From Ktedonobacter sp. SOSP1-85 (GTDB taxonomy: Bacteria; Chloroflexota; Ktedonobacteria; Ktedonobacterales; Ktedonobacteraceae), in the NCBI RefSeq assembly GCF_016587415.1, contig NZ_BNJI01000002.1:2170001-2234000 (forward strand): a stretch of 64,000 bases of DNA, read 5' to 3'. The notes beneath the pieces were generated by a model. The model was given only the letters and a program-made list of their open reading frames with translations, was not told where the DNA came from and did no database searches. The position numbers and the translations under genes are program-made. This document shows, piece by piece, positions 56,938 through 64,000 of this stretch (positions are counted from its first letter, which is position 1; every line of letters begins with the position of its first letter).

Positions 56938-57365
56938 CCCCATAGCTAAAGCCAGGGGCTTGCACCTCACCTCCCTCTACAGGGGACCAGGGGTGGACGC
57001 ATTAGCATTCAGGGCAAGCCTGAACACCGTTAGGACGGGTGACAAGCGGTTCAACCAACCGCCACTCTCCGGAGAGAGTCGCCCCACCAGGAAAAGATAC
57101 TCACAGGTTGAGCTCGCGAGTAGGGCTTTGGCCCCATGCCGATCCTGGCATGCTGAACAGTCTGGCTGATGCAGGTATCCATGCATCACAAACAGTTTCT
57201 CTTGAGTCAGAGGAGTGCCTTTGCTCTAGCCTGTTCTTAACATATACACATCTATTCTTAGGCAACACAGGAAAACCGGAAAGGAGAGGGTAGACCCCGC
57301 CACCCATGCGCCTGAAAAGGACTCGGCATTCCTCCCCGCGCATGAATGCGGGGACTCCTGCCTCG
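56938..57365 (-). mobile_element. IS200/IS605-like terminal remnant without transposase
   Basis: Read on the minus strand, 57365-57320 contains CCCCGCATTCATGCGCGGGG followed by AGGAATGCC, closely like the hairpin next to tnpB in IS605-group elements. At 56965-56938 there is a second hairpin of the AAGCCCCTGGCTTTAGC kind typical of right ends. About 430 bp lie between or across them, with no open TnpA or TnpB frame. This looks like one internally deleted element or two overlapping end remnants. Recognition is from memory of the end sequences only. Confidence 0.45.
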
Positions 57366-57379
57366 ATTCGATGAGAAAA

Positions 57380-57619
57380 ATGCACGAGTCACAACATTAC
57401 GAGATTCGCATCAAGGGACACCTTGAGAACCAATGGGCCGACTGGTTTTCTGGCCTGACCATCACGCGAGAAGACCGGGGCGAGACGGTGTTAACCGGCC
57501 CAGTCGATCAGGCCGCGTTGCATAGCTTGCTGAGAAGAGTGCGTGATCTAGGCATGCCATTGCTCTCGGTCATTCGCGTTGAACCCGAACCGGCAGACCT
57601 GCCGGACATCAAACATTGA
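57380..57619 (+). CDS. Small conserved-looking protein of unknown function
   Basis: 79 aa from the ATG at 57380; an ATG three codons upstream (57371) is also possible and neither has a strong ribosome binding site. The sequence has an ESQHYEIRIKGHL strand, WADWFSGLTIT, GETVLTGPVDQAALHSLLRRVRDLGMPLLSV, a compact alpha/beta pattern that I associate with short proteins often found beside membrane or transporter genes, function unknown. The gap to the DUF4386 gene is 36 nt, so the two probably form an operon. Confidence 0.75.
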   Translation: MHESQHYEIRIKGHLENQWADWFSGLTITREDRGETVLTGPVDQAALHSLLRRVRDLGMPLLSVIRVEPEPADLPDIKH

Positions 57620-57655
57620 CACATATCACTCTTATTCAAAAAAGGAGACAAATAC

Positions 57656-58417
57656 ATGACTACCACCGAGCAAACCACGCAGACTCCAAAATCAAAGCGC
57701 ATCGTCAGTGCCAACCAGCGCAGGGCAGAAATCGTGATTGCGGCCCTTTTCCTGGTGACCGCGGCTGCCAGTATCCCCGGAGCTTTTGTCCTGGATTCGA
57801 TTCTGAACGCCTCCAACTATCTGGCCCAGGTTTTTCCGAACAAGGGGGCCGTCGAATTGGGGACCCTGATGTGGTCGATCAACAACATCGGGATCGTCTT
57901 CATCGCGGTGTTTGCGTTTCCCTTGCTCAGAAAACTCGATGAAGCCCTGGCGGTCGGGTACCTGGCTTCCCGGATCGTCGAGGGCACCATCATGATGGTC
58001 GGCATCGCCGCGACCTTGCTGCTGATCCCGTTGAGCCAGGAGTTCCTCAAGGCTGGTGCCCCCCAAGGCTCGTGGTTTCTGACTCTTGGCGACGTCCTCA
58101 AGCAGGCGAAATTCCTTGGCCTGACCGGGCTCTCTTTGCCGATGCTCGGGCTGGGTGGATTGCTCTTTACCTGGATGTTGTTCCGGTTCCGACTCGTTCC
58201 GCGAGGTATCTCTGTGGTTGGTTTGATCGGCTACGCCGTGGTGTTGTTCGGGAGCATCGCCGGCTGGTTCGGTCTGATCGACGTGGCACCGGGAGGCAAC
58301 GGGACGATCTTTGCCCTTCCCGTCGCAACGTTCGAGATTATCCTTCTCCCCTTCTGGCTGTTGTTCAGGGGCTTCAAGACACCGGAAGCCCCCGAGCGCA
58401 TCGTCGCCGCGAAGTGA
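57656..58417 (+). CDS. DUF4386-type integral membrane protein
   Basis: 253 aa with about six hydrophobic segments: IVIAALFLVTAAASIPGAFV, NNIGIVFIAVFAFPLL, TIMMVGIAATLLLIPL, LTGLSLPMLGLGGLLFTWML, ISVVGLIGYAVVLFGSIAGW and ATFEIILLPFWLLFRGF. The RRAEIVIAALFLVTAA start and the ending LPFWLLFRGF are typical of the DUF4386 family. Function is unknown. AAAGGAGA lies 8 nt before the ATG. Confidence 0.85.
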   Translation: MTTTEQTTQTPKSKRIVSANQRRAEIVIAALFLVTAAASIPGAFVLDSILNASNYLAQVFPNKGAVELGTLMWSINNIGIVFIAVFAFPLLRKLDEALAVGYLASRIVEGTIMMVGIAATLLLIPLSQEFLKAGAPQGSWFLTLGDVLKQAKFLGLTGLSLPMLGLGGLLFTWMLFRFRLVPRGISVVGLIGYAVVLFGSIAGWFGLIDVAPGGNGTIFALPVATFEIILLPFWLLFRGFKTPEAPERIVAAK

Positions 58418-58429
58418 ACGCTACCGTAG

Positions 58430-58455
58430 CCGGCGGCCATGAGAGGGGCCGCCGG
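58430..58455 (+). terminator. Probable terminator hairpin after the DUF4386 gene
   Basis: CCGGCGGCC / GGCCGCCGG, 9-bp perfect GC stem with an 8-nt loop, 12 nt after the stop codon. No T-tract follows, so it may act as a transcript-end stabiliser rather than a classical terminator. Confidence 0.55.
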
Positions 58456-59242
58456 TGCGGAGTGCCTCCTTGCTGATAAAGTATACTGAAAAGGATCGAG
58501 ACCAGAATTTGACACATATTCTGGAACTCCGTCAGCTTTGATAGTCTCTGGCTGCTTGCTCGTCTCCAAGAACCAGGATATGAATCAATTTGCCATAGGG
58601 CAAGTATTTTGCTGGTCCGTCCGTGTCATGTGCCTGGGTACCTCTCCTCTACCGATCCAAGCGTCCCGAATCGGATTCGCCAGTTCGCCAACCCATCCTT
58701 GACAGGATTATCTCTCTCCCTGTATACTCGTGAAGTAATCACACGTTTTTTGGGGAGGTTTTGACATCTATGCCAGTGTGCTGCTAACTCCATCCTGTTT
58801 CCTGTTCAAACAGTGAAACAGACGTTACCATTCTTGCTTTCATCTATCGCGTGTCTCTCATCAGGCATGAGCGCTCAGCCGTTCTACGCCTGGAATGCCG
58901 CAGGGCATGATTCCTGCTCGACGGCCCTTCTGGCTTTGCCAAAGCGAGACGGCGCATAGTGAGAACGCAAGCATTTGATGGTGCTCAGAGATATGGAGAA
59001 GCGTGCGGCAAAGAGGTGTCAGGCATGGAACTCCGGCGAACGCATCGCTGATGTTCCCCATCCACCATACCATTGGCAGATGGATGCCATCTTTTCCCCT
59101 GTCGTGGCAGCCGCATATTTGATCATTGTGCAAGCGATGACCTGCTCTCTCTCCTCCCTCTGGTCTCTCCCATCGTGTCCTTGCGCGTGTTGATACAATC
59201 GTACTGTTTTTTCTCGAAGACAAAAAGCAAGGAATACCTATC
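58456..59242. other. Intergenic region, no feature supported
   Basis: About 790 bp. The frames present are short, lack ribosome binding sites and have no recognisable motif. I see no strong palindrome or repeat. Confidence 0.5.
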
Positions 59243-59836
59243 ATGACAGAACATCAGCTTTCACTCCTCCCCTTCTACGCGGGTTGGGGTAGCTACCAGC
59301 AGCGTCTGGTCGCGGCCATCGCGCCCCTTACCGGAGAGCAGCTTGCCTTGCGCACCACGCCGCAACACTGGTCGATTGGCATGTATGTGACGCATATTGT
59401 CGCAAATCGCGCCTGGTGGTTCCACGCGCGAATGGGCGAGGGGAGCGCTGATCTGACTTCCCTCGAATTATGGGCTCTAGGAGTCTGTGAGGGGAACGTG
59501 GATCCATGCCACCCGGCGGCAGAACTGGTTGCCGGACTTGAGAAGACCTGGCAGATGATCGAGGAGACGCTTGCCCGCCTGACCCCTGCTGATCTTGAGC
59601 AGGTCGTCCCGCCTCTAGATGATGCGGAACGTGTGCGGCACGCGAAACTGGTGGAGCCTGCGCTCCAGCCATACGCTCAGATGTGGGTGGAGGCAGCACG
59701 TCAGGCGAAAGTAGTGAGACCCGCGGTTTCGCTCCAGTCGATCATCTGGGGTGTGCTCGAACATGACATCCATCACGGCAGCGAAATCTCCACCACTCTC
59801 GGCGTCCACGGCCTGCCAGTCGTCGAGTTGGATTAA
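59243..59836 (+). CDS. DinB-like four-helix protein
   Basis: 197 aa. HWSIGMYVTHIVANRAWWFHARMG and WGVLEHDIHHGSEISTTLG match the first and last helices of the DinB/YfiT-like metal-binding fold; the three metal-ligand His are expected in THIVANR and HDIHHG. Such proteins include thiol-dependent S-transferases and many of unknown function. It is a single gene and its substrate cannot be inferred. Confidence 0.82.
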   Translation: MTEHQLSLLPFYAGWGSYQQRLVAAIAPLTGEQLALRTTPQHWSIGMYVTHIVANRAWWFHARMGEGSADLTSLELWALGVCEGNVDPCHPAAELVAGLEKTWQMIEETLARLTPADLEQVVPPLDDAERVRHAKLVEPALQPYAQMWVEAARQAKVVRPAVSLQSIIWGVLEHDIHHGSEISTTLGVHGLPVVELD

Positions 59837-59900
59837 GAACAGGAACGTCTTCAGTTCTCCTCTCTCTCATAGGTGGATATGTTGAAATGATGTGGTCGTC

Positions 59901-59952
59901 TCAGCGACAGGGACGCCCCTGTCGCTGAAGCGACATTCCATGCTCACATGGA
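59901..59952. repeat. Two consecutive hairpins (REP-like)
   Basis: TCAGCGACAGGG (59901-59912) and its exact complement (59917-59928) form a 12-bp stem with a 4-nt loop. A second small hairpin, TCCATG / CATGGA, follows at 59937-59952. They lie 65 nt after the DinB-like gene. The TCCATGC core recalls the palindromes inside the biosynthetic locus. Confidence 0.55.
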
Positions 59953-60030
59953 CAAGAAAAAGGGGAAAGACTGGACAAAGTATTCTGTGAATGAGTGATC
60001 TCGAACACCAGGAGAGTTCTACAGATGATG

Positions 60031-60078
60031 CCTCGCCGTAACATGCTTGACACATACATCAAGCATGTTACGGCGAGG
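60031..60078. repeat. Perfect 20-bp inverted repeat with 8-nt loop
   Basis: CCTCGCCGTAACATGCTTGA (60031-60050) is followed after CACATACA by its exact complement (60059-60078). No T-tract follows. The length and perfection suggest a recent palindromic repeat or a mobile-element end rather than a terminator. Confidence 0.7.
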
Positions 60079-60234
60079 TGTGATGAGAAGCACGTGCGAA
60101 ATATCAGAGAACCGAGGCATTTCAAGACAAGGTATCGCACGCCACAACTCGATCTGGGGCAACCTCACGAAGTGGAATGGCACCCCGTCAAGCGGCTCCC
60201 TGACTGCGCTCCAAGACACAGGAAAAAGGGTGAA

Positions 60235-60912
60235 TTATCTTTCCGTGAATACCAGCTTGACCGCTAGTGCGCCAAAGGCAGCAGCAAAACTGCGTCGCAG
60301 CCAGAGCATAACGCGTGGACGCGTGAGCACATGATCGCGCATGGCAGAGGCAAAAATGCCGTAAGCTGAGAAGACCACAAACGTCACCAGCATAAATACC
60401 CCCGATAACTCTATCATGCGCAAAAGCGGCTGTGCTTCCTGCGCATTGACAAACTGGGGCAGGAACGCCACAAAAAAGATGGAGAGTTTGGGGTTGAGGA
60501 TATTGATGAGAATGCCTTCAATGATAATGCGTAGGTGAGACCGCTTGACCTCTTTGCGATCAACCTGCAATGCACCTTTTTCCTGCAGTGAACGCCACGC
60601 CATAAAGAGCAGGTATGCTACGCCAACGTATTTGACCGCATTGAATGCAAGGGCACTGGTATGCAGGATAGCCCCAAGCCCGAGTAGTGCTGCAGCCAGG
60701 TGCGGCACGATGCCGAGCGTGCAGGCAAAGGCCGCTACGATGCTGGCACGAGCACCACGTGAAAGCCCGGCAGTGATGGTATAATCCCAAGACTGAGACG
60801 ATGTTTCCCTCAAGGATGAGACATGGCGTTCAAGGGTTAGATATCCTGTCTCTGTTCCATGCTGCTGATGGTTCGTATGTCTCTGGAGGCCGCGTATCAT
60901 TGCGGCGAACAA
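60235..60912 (-). pseudogene. RhtB/LysE-family amino acid exporter, 5'-truncated
   Basis: The frame encodes 225 aa, but family similarity begins only at YTITAGLSRGARASIVAAFACTLGIVPHLAAALLGLGAIL and runs to the end (AFNAVKYVGVAYLLFMAWRSL, INILNPKLSIFFVAFLPQFV, RPRVMLWLRRSFAAAFGALAVKLV). The usual first membrane helix with its PGP motif is absent; the 45 residues before YTIT are hydrophilic (QRHTNHQQHGTETGYLTLERH) and no other frame upstream supplies it. The gene is therefore probably inactivated by loss of its 5' end. Confidence 0.7.
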
Positions 60913-61125
60913 ATCGTTTGGTTCAGGATATGCTCATTTACAAGGTGTCGATTGAGAACCACCATGTTCAAACATTTGGCCTTCCTCAGCCTTTTCTAGG
61001 AAACTAATTGTAGGTATTGAGGATGATGAGCGTTTGCACTGCTAGTAACAGGAGGATGAAAACAACTCCATAAGCTCCGATTACGCTCGGTGAGAAGACC
61101 TCTCTTTCTGCCTCATCCAGCTATC

Positions 61126-62106
61126 TCATCCAAGCAGTTCTTCGATCTGGCGCATCTGGGCCTCGTTCAGTGCCCCGAACTGTATCGCTGTTGCGTTCTC
61201 ATCTACCTGTTTGACAGTCTTAAAGCCAGGAATAGGGATAGTATGCCCGCTGCGCGCCCATAGCCAGCCCAGTGCACCCTGTGCCAGCGTACGGCCACCA
61301 CTCGTCAGGACCTCGCGAACCTGGTCTAGTCGCTGCAACAGTCCTGGTAAGCGTTCGCTACTGAGGTAATTCCATGAAAGCTCAGACAGTCGAATATCTT
61401 CTCGTCCTATCTGCTCTCTTGAGGTATATTTCCCGGTCAACACGCCCATCGCCAGGGGACCTCTGTTGATACTCGCCAGATTGTGTTCCTCGCACACTGC
61501 TAAGATGGCGGGATTGTCCTCAAAGACATTGAGCGTATGCTGAATGGCCGTACAATGCGGCCCCTGGGCGAAAAGGCGCGCGCGTTCTGGATCGTCCGTG
61601 CTCCACCCATAATAGCGAATTTTTCCCTCCGCCACGAGTTGTTCCATCTCTTCACGCACCTCTACGGCCCCCTCAAGATCATAGTCATTAAAATGGAGTT
61701 GATAGAGGTCGATATAGTCTGTTTGCAGGCGGCGTAAACTCCCTTCGCAGGCTCGACGAATGCCTGATCGAGGATCATCCAGGCCGCCGGTAATTCTGCG
61801 TGTTTCTTCGTCGAACTGGTCCCCGACCTTGGTGGCAATCAGCACGTTTGCGCGCCGCTTTCCTAGCGCCTGGCCAAGGATACGTTCGCTATGCCCACAG
61901 CCATAGACCCCGGCCGTATCAAACAGGGTCACGCCCAGGTCGAGCGCCCTCTGAATAGCTTGAATAGACTCCACATCGTCTACTTCGCCATACCCGCACG
62001 CCAGGTCACCCGCCCAGAATGGCCCACCAATCGCCCAGCAGCCCATACCCAGCGCACTCACTTCGATGCCGCTTCTTCCAAGCGTTCGTGTCATTACTGT
62101 ACTCAT
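61126..62106 (-). CDS. Aldo/keto reductase
   Basis: 326 aa from the ATG at 62106, which has GGAGGAGG 7 nt upstream; the frame stays open 50 codons further, but those residues are atypical. The (alpha/beta)8 family pattern is clear: LGRSGIEVSALGMGCWAIGG, TLFDTAGVYGCGHSERILG (Asp and catalytic Tyr), IATKVGDQ (Lys), DYIDLYQLHFND (His), IPIPGFKTVKQVDENATA (NADPH site). A cytosolic NADPH-dependent carbonyl reductase whose substrate is unknown. Transcribed alone; the upstream 62107-62552 region holds no gene that I can support. Confidence 0.93.
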   Translation of the reverse strand: MSTVMTRTLGRSGIEVSALGMGCWAIGGPFWAGDLACGYGEVDDVESIQAIQRALDLGVTLFDTAGVYGCGHSERILGQALGKRRANVLIATKVGDQFDEETRRITGGLDDPRSGIRRACEGSLRRLQTDYIDLYQLHFNDYDLEGAVEVREEMEQLVAEGKIRYYGWSTDDPERARLFAQGPHCTAIQHTLNVFEDNPAILAVCEEHNLASINRGPLAMGVLTGKYTSREQIGREDIRLSELSWNYLSSERLPGLLQRLDQVREVLTSGGRTLAQGALGWLWARSGHTIPIPGFKTVKQVDENATAIQFGALNEAQMRQIEELLG

Positions 62107-62552
62107 TCTGTTTCCTCCTCCGATCACAATATGGTTTGCCTCTATCAGGCATGCCCCATCATACCTGACCGCCACCCTGCCACACATTCCCCAAAAGGAG
62201 GAAATCTTCCGCGACTTTGCTCCCCGAAAATTACCAAACATCCCCCGATTTACCAAACACCTGGAAATTACGATAATTACATGGGCGTATTGTTAAAAAA
62301 CTTGAGGGGTTTCCCACCGAAAGTGACCAAGACCCTCAAAACCTGCTCACTTGTCGCCTTACTTACCAGCAACGGCATACGTGAAACTTGTAGCCAGTGA
62401 AGCAGTAAGGCCTACTCGCGAGAGTGAGAATTCCCTGGCTTTATTTACGGGATCTTGATGTTCCGATTGATGGCGAGGTAAGGAAGCGGTTTTGGCGTTG
62501 ATCAGTTTATGACTGCGTCATTAGATCTCCCGCTTCTGGGTACACCTGCCAT

Positions 62553-62801
62553 TCAGTCAAGGGGAGCCTGATTTTCTGTTTGTAGGAACTTTGCTATAGC
62601 GTCAAGGCACGGTTGACGCTCCTTCATGAATGAGAAGAGATGTCCACCCTCAAAAGCGATCATTTGCGAGCCTCGTATTCCGACATGCATCTCCTGAGCT
62701 AATGGGCAGGGATCGAAGACGTGGGATTGCTGCTTGACGCCGAGGGCATTGAGAACCAGCGTATCAATAGGCCCGAGGATCTCGCGAACGCGCGAAACCA
62801 T
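62553..62801 (-). pseudogene. Decayed fragment: alpha/beta-hydrolase C-terminus, possibly joined to an SDR-like piece
   Basis: 82 codons. The second half (LAQEMHVGIRGSQMIAFEGGHLFSFMKERQPCLDAIAKFL) reads like the last 45 residues of an alpha/beta hydrolase including the catalytic His in GGH. The first half (MVSRVREILGPIDTLVLNALGV) looks instead like the N-(N/A) strand of a short-chain dehydrogenase. Neither family can be complete at this length, so the frame appears to be a chimeric relic. Confidence 0.45.
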
Positions 62802-63012
62802 TTGTTTGCGAGAGAGGATCAGCTTGTTGTGGTTGATGTTGTTGCGGTTTTCTTGGGGCGTAGAGTGATAAAAGGAGGATGCACCCTCTACTTAATGAGA
62901 AATCCTCTCACGAGAAACTATCGCATGCTTCTCAGTGTGTCGGCTGGGGCACACTGTCTGGAAGTTGAAGGCTACACTCTTCTCGTGCAAGAATGCTATG
63001 AGGCAAGAGGTG

Positions 63013-64000
63013 ATGAGTAGAAGCATGATACGTATGAGAAGAGTAAACCGATATCTTCGGCGCCATGGGACCAATACTCAACGGTTGGCCATCAGGAAGG
63101 GAAGGTGGCACCAGCCTTTTGTCGGTTATGGAGTTGGGCTCGTTCTTGTCCTTCTTGCCGGACTTGTGAACCACCTTCTCAAAATGCCACACTTTATCTG
63201 GACGCCTTTTTGTCTGGTTGCTGTCATTGTCGGATTTATGTGGGGTGTTGGTCCCGCATTGGTTACCATGACTATAGGGTTCTTTGTCTTCAGCATCTTT
63301 GTCGTTCCTCAATATAACTTATTTGCCTTGAGTATTTGGTATGATTTCACTCTCCTCATCCCCTTTGTGTTTGCGCAAATTGCGATTGCTTTTCTTGCGG
63401 CTCAACATCAAGTGCAATACAAACGTGCCCTTGTCGCAAAACAAGAGGCACATGCGTACGCGCAGGAACTGGCAGCCGCTAATCAGCAGCTTGAGCGCGC
63501 GAACCGTCTCAAGGACCATTTTCTCATCCGGGCAGCCCATGAATTGAGGACCCCGCTTACCACGATACTTGGAGAGGCGCAACTCGCCCTGCGTCGCCTG
63601 AACAAAGGAGAAGGTGCAGCGACAGAGCCGCTCGTATGGAAGAAGCATTTTGAAAAAATTCTCGCGCGAGCATTCGCTTTGCACGCCTTGATGGAGGAAG
63701 TGATTCACCTGAGCAGTTTCCGGTCAGGAGACATTCAATTACGGCTGAGCCCATGCGATTTTGGTAACCTCTGTCGTGAAGTCATCGAGGATCAGCGCGC
63801 CTTCTCAAAGCGCACGATTACATTTATATGCCCACCAATCCCTCTCATTCTGCAAGCCGATTGCGAACGACTTTCCCAGGTCGTCATTAACGTTGTCAGA
63901 AACGCCATTCAGTACTCGCCAGAACATACTGCGATCAAGGTCTCTCTGAGTGTAGAACCTCCCAATGTGCTTCTCCAGGTCCAGAATGAGGGGCCTGTAT
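63013..64000 (+). CDS. Sensor histidine kinase, 3' end outside window
   Basis: The frame is open to the right edge. In-frame ATGs at 62998, 63013, 63025 and 63034 leave the start uncertain. About 130 N-terminal residues form three or four membrane helices (VGYGVGLVLVLLAGLV, CLVAVIVGFMWGVGPALVTMTIGFFVFSIFVV, LLIPFVFAQIAIAFLAA), resembling DUF4118 sensor domains. A coiled-coil linker follows (AQELAAANQQLERANRLKDHF), then the HisKA box with the phosphoacceptor His in AAHELRTPLTTILGEAQ, and the N-box QVVINVVRNAIQYSPEHTAI of the ATPase domain. The G-boxes lie past the edge. Probably one half of a two-component system. Confidence 0.9.
   Translation, partial: MSRSMIRMRRVNRYLRRHGTNTQRLAIRKGRWHQPFVGYGVGLVLVLLAGLVNHLLKMPHFIWTPFCLVAVIVGFMWGVGPALVTMTIGFFVFSIFVVPQYNLFALSIWYDFTLLIPFVFAQIAIAFLAAQHQVQYKRALVAKQEAHAYAQELAAANQQLERANRLKDHFLIRAAHELRTPLTTILGEAQLALRRLNKGEGAATEPLVWKKHFEKILARAFALHALMEEVIHLSSFRSGDIQLRLSPCDFGNLCREVIEDQRAFSKRTITFICPPIPLILQADCERLSQVVINVVRNAIQYSPEHTAIKVSLSVEPPNVLLQVQNEGPV

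Noticed and set aside
56977..57189. Possible TnpB C-terminal fragment on the minus strand
   Set aside because: The CSAC-like start is suggestive, but the zinc-finger pair and the RuvC-III segment are absent, so no coding call is made.
58861..59244. 127-codon minus-strand frame
   Set aside because: No ribosome binding site, no motif, and it overlaps the leader of the DinB-like gene.
63319..63708. 129-codon minus-strand frame
   Set aside because: Antisense to the histidine kinase H-box region, which is clearly coding on the plus strand.
1..64000. CRISPR arrays, tRNA or rRNA genes, phage genes
   Set aside because: No regularly spaced repeats, no cloverleaf or rRNA-like segment, and no structural phage genes were seen.

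Overview
The window is dominated by one large secondary-metabolite locus, about 51.5 kb and cut by the left edge, followed by about 12 kb of ordinary chromosomal genes. No rRNA, tRNA or marker gene is present, so taxonomy is inference. Helix-turn-helix/NB-ARC/TPR regulators, a MalT-type LuxR regulator, a DUF4386 protein and a giant NRPS/PKS locus in moderately GC-rich DNA would fit a Ktedonobacteria-like member of the Chloroflexota, but an actinobacterium or other soil bacterium is not excluded.

Layout. Minus strand, in transcription order from right to left: an SbnB-like dehydrogenase (43440-42382), an XRE/NB-ARC regulator, a TauD/SyrP-like dioxygenase, a FAAL-ACP-luciferase-like monooxygenase fusion, NRPS 'D' (3759 aa), NRPS-PKS 'C' (2590 aa), a second TauD/SyrP-like dioxygenase, NRPS 'B' (2609 aa) and NRPS 'A' (more than 2671 aa, running off at base 1). 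Plus strand: an XRE/NB-ARC/TPR regulator, MbtH, two small unknown proteins, a cytochrome P450, a type II thioesterase and an SbnA-like enzyme (44143-51528). From 52 kb on: an erythromycin-esterase-family protein, a LuxR/MalT regulator, a small protein plus DUF4386 membrane protein, a DinB-like protein, a truncated RhtB/LysE transporter, an aldo/keto reductase, a decayed fragment and the start of a sensor histidine kinase.

How the locus should work (inference from domain order and A-domain pocket residues read by eye). The FAAL loads a fatty acid on its own ACP and the luciferase-like domain may oxidise it. D then adds an unassigned residue, serine that is N-methylated (code DVWHISLVD plus embedded methyltransferase), and a residue with code DIWQSTADD. 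C adds alanine (DLFNNALTY) and one unreduced malonyl unit. B adds an Asn-type residue (DLTKIGEVG) and a second DIWQSTADD residue. A adds an Asp-type residue (DLTKLGHIG), an unassigned residue and at least one more. The locus encodes both enzymes of the staphyloferrin-type 2,3-diaminopropionate pathway (SbnA and SbnB), so the two DIWQSTADD modules are good candidates for diaminopropionate.

The most notable signal: proteins B and A each begin with a condensation-like domain in which the catalytic second His of HHxxxDG is Ala, directly before the Asn and Asp A domains, while the preceding proteins each end in an intact C domain. This is the C / interface-domain-A-T layout known from NRPSs whose aspartyl residue is beta-hydroxylated by a free-standing dioxygenase, and the locus carries exactly two such dioxygenases. 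The two main operons also share a 13-bp promoter-proximal sequence (TGATATTAACTTT) over a -35/-10 pair, indicating common control. A 3.3-kb stretch of module DNA is duplicated at a constant 15,429-bp offset between B and D.
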